From DATHGT01 sp035317605 (lineage in GTDB: Bacteria > Methylomirabilota > Methylomirabilia > Rokubacteriales > CSP1-6): a stretch of 7,961 nt of DNA. The DNA is taken from positions 1-7,961 of the forward strand of contig DATHGT010000391.1 in NCBI GenBank assembly GCA_035317605.1. Direction: 5' to 3'. Under the pieces are notes generated by a model. The model searched no databases. It worked only from the letters and a program-made list of their open reading frames with translations, and was not told where the DNA came from. Position 1 is the stretch's first letter. Each line of letters opens with the position of its first letter. Made by a program: the position numbers and the translations under genes. Below are positions 6,378 through 7,961 of this stretch, in pieces.

Positions 6378-6384
6378 CCATTGC

Positions 6385-7140
6385 ATGATATCGAGGATGG
6401 CGGCGCCAGAATCGTCGGCCGAGCGTGATCCCCGGACGGCCGCCACTCCGGCCCCGCCGACGGAATACTACGCGCACTCCGATGCCTGGGCCGCGCGCGG
6501 GATCTTGGGAGCGTTGTCGGCCCGCGCCCGCCGTCAGATGTTCGCCGAGTTCATGAACGTCTTCCGCCCGACGCCGGAAGACCGCGTGCTCGACGTCGGG
6601 GTGACGAGCGACGGGGATCGGCGCGAATCGAATCTCTTCGAAGCGCTGTACCCGTTTCCGTACCGGGTGGTCGGCGTCGGCCGGCAAGATCTCCGCGCGG
6701 TGGGGGTGGCCTTCCCCCACGCGCGACTGGTGCGCGGCGACGGGTGCCACCTCCCGTTCGCCACCGGCAGCTTCGACATCGTGGCTAGCCACGCCACCAT
6801 CGAGCACGTCGGCCATCGGTCGGCGCAGGCCGCGTTCGTCCGCGAGCTGCTCAGGGTCGGCCGACGCTGCTTCATCACCACGCCGAACCGATGGTTCCCG
6901 CTGGAACTCCACACGTTCCTGCCCCTCGTGCACTACCTGCCGCCCCCACTGCACCGGCGCGTGCTGCGGGGCCTGGGCCGCCGCTTCTATGCCGAGGAAT
7001 CAAACCTGAATCTGCTCGCCCGGCGCGAATTCCGAGATCTGTTCCCCGCGGGCACCCACGTCGCCATCCGTTTCTCGTCGCTGGCCACCAATCTCCTCGC
7101 GTTCGTGGAGGGCGAGCGCGGCGCGGGAGTTTCCCGCTAA
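6385..7140 (+). CDS. Class I SAM-dependent methyltransferase
   Basis: The 251-residue product has a Methyltransferase_11-like Rossmann core. Motif I is VLDVGVTSDGD (68-78), in which the usual GxGxG glycines are largely replaced. RLVRGDGCHLPF (114-125) supplies the acidic/D-G region. SFDIVASHATIEHVG (129-143) is the post-strand-4 motif, and FITTPNRWFPLELHT (163-177) follows. The C-terminal RFYAEESNLNLL may form the acceptor lid. Such proteins methylate hydroxyl or carboxyl groups of sugars, lipids or small metabolites; the glycan locus makes a sugar or glycan acceptor a reasonable guess. The first ~25 residues are Ala/Pro-rich and probably disordered. ATG 6385 is chosen for its GGGA spaced 7 nt; ATG 6397 is the alternative. 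The gene is divergent from the sugar operon and followed closely by a membrane protein gene. Confidence 0.85.
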   Translation: MISRMAAPESSAERDPRTAATPAPPTEYYAHSDAWAARGILGALSARARRQMFAEFMNVFRPTPEDRVLDVGVTSDGDRRESNLFEALYPFPYRVVGVGRQDLRAVGVAFPHARLVRGDGCHLPFATGSFDIVASHATIEHVGHRSAQAAFVRELLRVGRRCFITTPNRWFPLELHTFLPLVHYLPPPLHRRVLRGLGRRFYAEESNLNLLARREFRDLFPAGTHVAIRFSSLATNLLAFVEGERGAGVSR

Positions 7141-7151
7141 AATCGCCACCG

Positions 7152-7961
7152 ATGCCCGAGTCCGCGGGAAGGAGTCCTCACGCGTTGGCCCGACGCCTTC
7201 GCCGGTGGTGGCCGGCGCTGATGCTGGCGGCGATGCTGGTGGCGCTGTTTCCGGACGTATTCATCCGCGGGTGGGTGATCTCCGCCAACGACATCCTGTA
7301 CCAGCACCCGCCCTTCGACGAGCACGCGCCGCCCGGGTTCCGACGGGCCCACAATCCCCTGCTCGCCGACCAGCCGTACTTCTTCTATCCGGCGCGGGCG
7401 TTCCTGAAGGAGCAGGTCCGGCGGGGCGTCTGGCCCTGGTGGATCCCGAACATCCTGGGCGGACACTCGTTCGTCCTCAGCATCACCACCCAGACCTTTC
7501 ATCCGATGCAGCTGCTGGTGTGGCTCCTGCCCCAGACCACCGGCGAAACGATCTATGCGTTGTTGAAACTCCTGGGCGCGGGTCTCGGCATGCTGCTCTT
7601 CCTCGAGCGTCGGGGGGTGGCGACCGCCGCCGCGCTCACCGCAGGGCTCGCGTTCATGGCGTGCTCGTACAACGTTCTCTGGCTGAACCACCCGCATTCC
7701 AGCGTCGCCACCATGCTGCCCTGGTGCTTTTGGTTGATCGAGGGGGCGTTTCAACGGCGCCACGGTGCCGCCCTCACCCTGCTCGCCGGTGGCGCGGTGT
7801 TCTATCTGGTGCTGGCGGGCGGACATCCCAACACGATCGTCAATTGCGTGTTCCTCGTCGGTCTCTACACCGCCTATCGCGCGGTGGCCGGTTCCACGGG
7901 TGAAGGCTGGCGCCTGCGCGGGCGCGCCGTGGGCCTGGTCGCCGGTGGGTTGGCGCTGGGG
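7152..7961 (+). CDS. YfhO-like polytopic membrane protein (C-terminus outside window)
   Basis: At least 270 codons are open to the right edge. The N-terminus is basic (ALARRLRRWW) and leads into the first membrane helix, about residues 21-38 (PALMLAAMLVALFPDVF). The next stretch carries NDILYQHPPF, resembling the extracytoplasmic loop of YfhO-family proteins. Further hydrophobic segments lie around 132-150 (HPMQLLVWLLP, ALLKLLGAGLGMLLF), 175-200 and 215-245, and FYLVLAGGHPNT resembles the conserved GHP region of that family. YfhO-type proteins have 10 or more helices and a GT-C-like fold; some act in glycosylation of lipoteichoic acid, most are uncharacterised. ATG 7152 lacks a good ribosome site; in-frame TTG 7185 has GGGAAGGAG 10 nt upstream and may be the true start. 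The methyltransferase ends 11 nt before the ATG, so the two genes are probably co-transcribed. Assignment to YfhO is from pattern recognition. Confidence 0.8.
   Translation, partial: MPESAGRSPHALARRLRRWWPALMLAAMLVALFPDVFIRGWVISANDILYQHPPFDEHAPPGFRRAHNPLLADQPYFFYPARAFLKEQVRRGVWPWWIPNILGGHSFVLSITTQTFHPMQLLVWLLPQTTGETIYALLKLLGAGLGMLLFLERRGVATAAALTAGLAFMACSYNVLWLNHPHSSVATMLPWCFWLIEGAFQRRHGAALTLLAGGAVFYLVLAGGHPNTIVNCVFLVGLYTAYRAVAGSTGEGWRLRGRAVGLVAGGLALG
7166..7174 (+). promoter_or_regulatory. Strong Shine-Dalgarno-like sequence favouring TTG 7185
   Basis: GGGAAGGAG lies at 7166-7174, leaving a 10-nt spacer to an in-frame TTG at 7185-7187. The ATG at 7152 has no comparable site within 15 nt. Starting at TTG would give MARRLRRWWPALML, a typical positively charged lead-in to a first membrane helix. 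Confidence 0.45.

Larger units (their letters stand above)
6252..6384. promoter_or_regulatory. Divergent intergenic region between the sugar operon and the methyltransferase gene
   Basis: These 133 nt separate two head-to-head transcription units and are the only sizeable non-coding stretch visible. The region must carry the start signals for the minus-strand operon and probably for the plus-strand pair. It contains an AT-rich island at 6311-6322 (ATCTGAAAATAG), unusual for this GC-rich window. A perfect 12-bp palindrome lies at 6325-6336 and a purine-rich GGAGGAGAG at 6345-6353. No tRNA, riboswitch or other RNA fold is evident by eye. Confidence 0.6.

Noticed and set aside
6217..6384. Upstream ATG giving 56 extra residues on the methyltransferase
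   Set aside because: It would run through the divergent region and into the start of the epimerase gene on the other strand; the extra residues have no domain, and ATG 6385 has its own ribosome site.
5094..6428. Long plus-strand open frame (about 444 codons) opposite the dehydrogenase and epimerase genes
   Set aside because: Arg/Ala/Val-rich translation with no family motifs; it is antisense to two genes with clear catalytic motifs and is expected from high-GC codon bias.
7123..7137. Hairpin GCGGGA-GTT-TCCCGC at the end of the methyltransferase gene, considered as a terminator
   Set aside because: The stem is only 6 bp and is followed by TAAAATCGCC, with no T-run on the plus strand; the next gene starts within 15-50 nt, so read-through is more likely.
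7137..7903. Open frames on the minus strand and in another plus frame across the membrane protein gene
   Set aside because: Both are charged or Arg-rich without motifs, while the frame from 7152 gives clear membrane helices and YfhO-like segments.
1..7961. CRISPR arrays, insertion sequences, tRNA/rRNA genes and attachment sites
   Set aside because: No spaced direct repeats, transposase motifs, terminal inverted repeats or tRNA-like cloverleaf were visible on either strand by eye.

Overview
The window is G+C-rich bacterial DNA, by eye about two thirds G+C (not computed). Codon third positions are mostly G or C, and long chance open frames lie opposite the real genes. It looks like part of a surface-polysaccharide (LPS, capsule or O-antigen) locus from a GC-rich environmental bacterium. 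Candidate-phylum or Acidobacteria-like lineages would fit, but nothing here fixes the taxon.

Layout: positions 6251 down to 1 hold seven tightly packed minus-strand genes. In transcription order they are an extended-SDR nucleotide-sugar epimerase/dehydratase (5295-6251), an atypical UDP-glucose/GDP-mannose dehydrogenase-family protein (4006-5298), a classical SDR oxidoreductase (3146-4009), a Gfo/Idh/MocA oxidoreductase (2155-3144), a GHMP sugar kinase like HddA (1188-2171), a sugar-1-phosphate nucleotidyltransferase like HddC (457-1191), and a SIS-domain sugar-phosphate isomerase like GmhA (1-460, running off the window). The junctions are ATGA, GTGA, a 1-nt gap, a 17-nt overlap, GTGA and CTGA, so this is very probably one translationally coupled operon. 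Only one of the seven starts appears to be ATG; the last gene appears to start with CTG.

A 133-nt divergent region (6252-6384) separates this operon from two plus-strand genes. These are a class I SAM methyltransferase (6385-7140) and a large multi-pass membrane protein resembling the YfhO family (from 7152 or 7185, running off the right end).

How the genes may work together: isomerase, kinase and nucleotidyltransferase are the core of the known NDP-D-glycero-alpha-D-manno-heptose route (GmhA/HddA/GmhB/HddC). No GmhB-type phosphatase is in the window; it could lie beyond position 1. The four oxidoreductases transcribed ahead of this core suggest that the activated sugar is further remodelled, or that a second unusual sugar nucleotide is made. 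Two enzymes have altered active sites: the UDP-glucose-dehydrogenase-like protein has Thr where the catalytic Cys should be, and the SIS protein has Asp where GmhA has its catalytic Glu. The pathway may therefore make something other than the textbook heptose. The methyltransferase and membrane protein may modify or handle the resulting glycan. The product is inference; the gene families are well supported.
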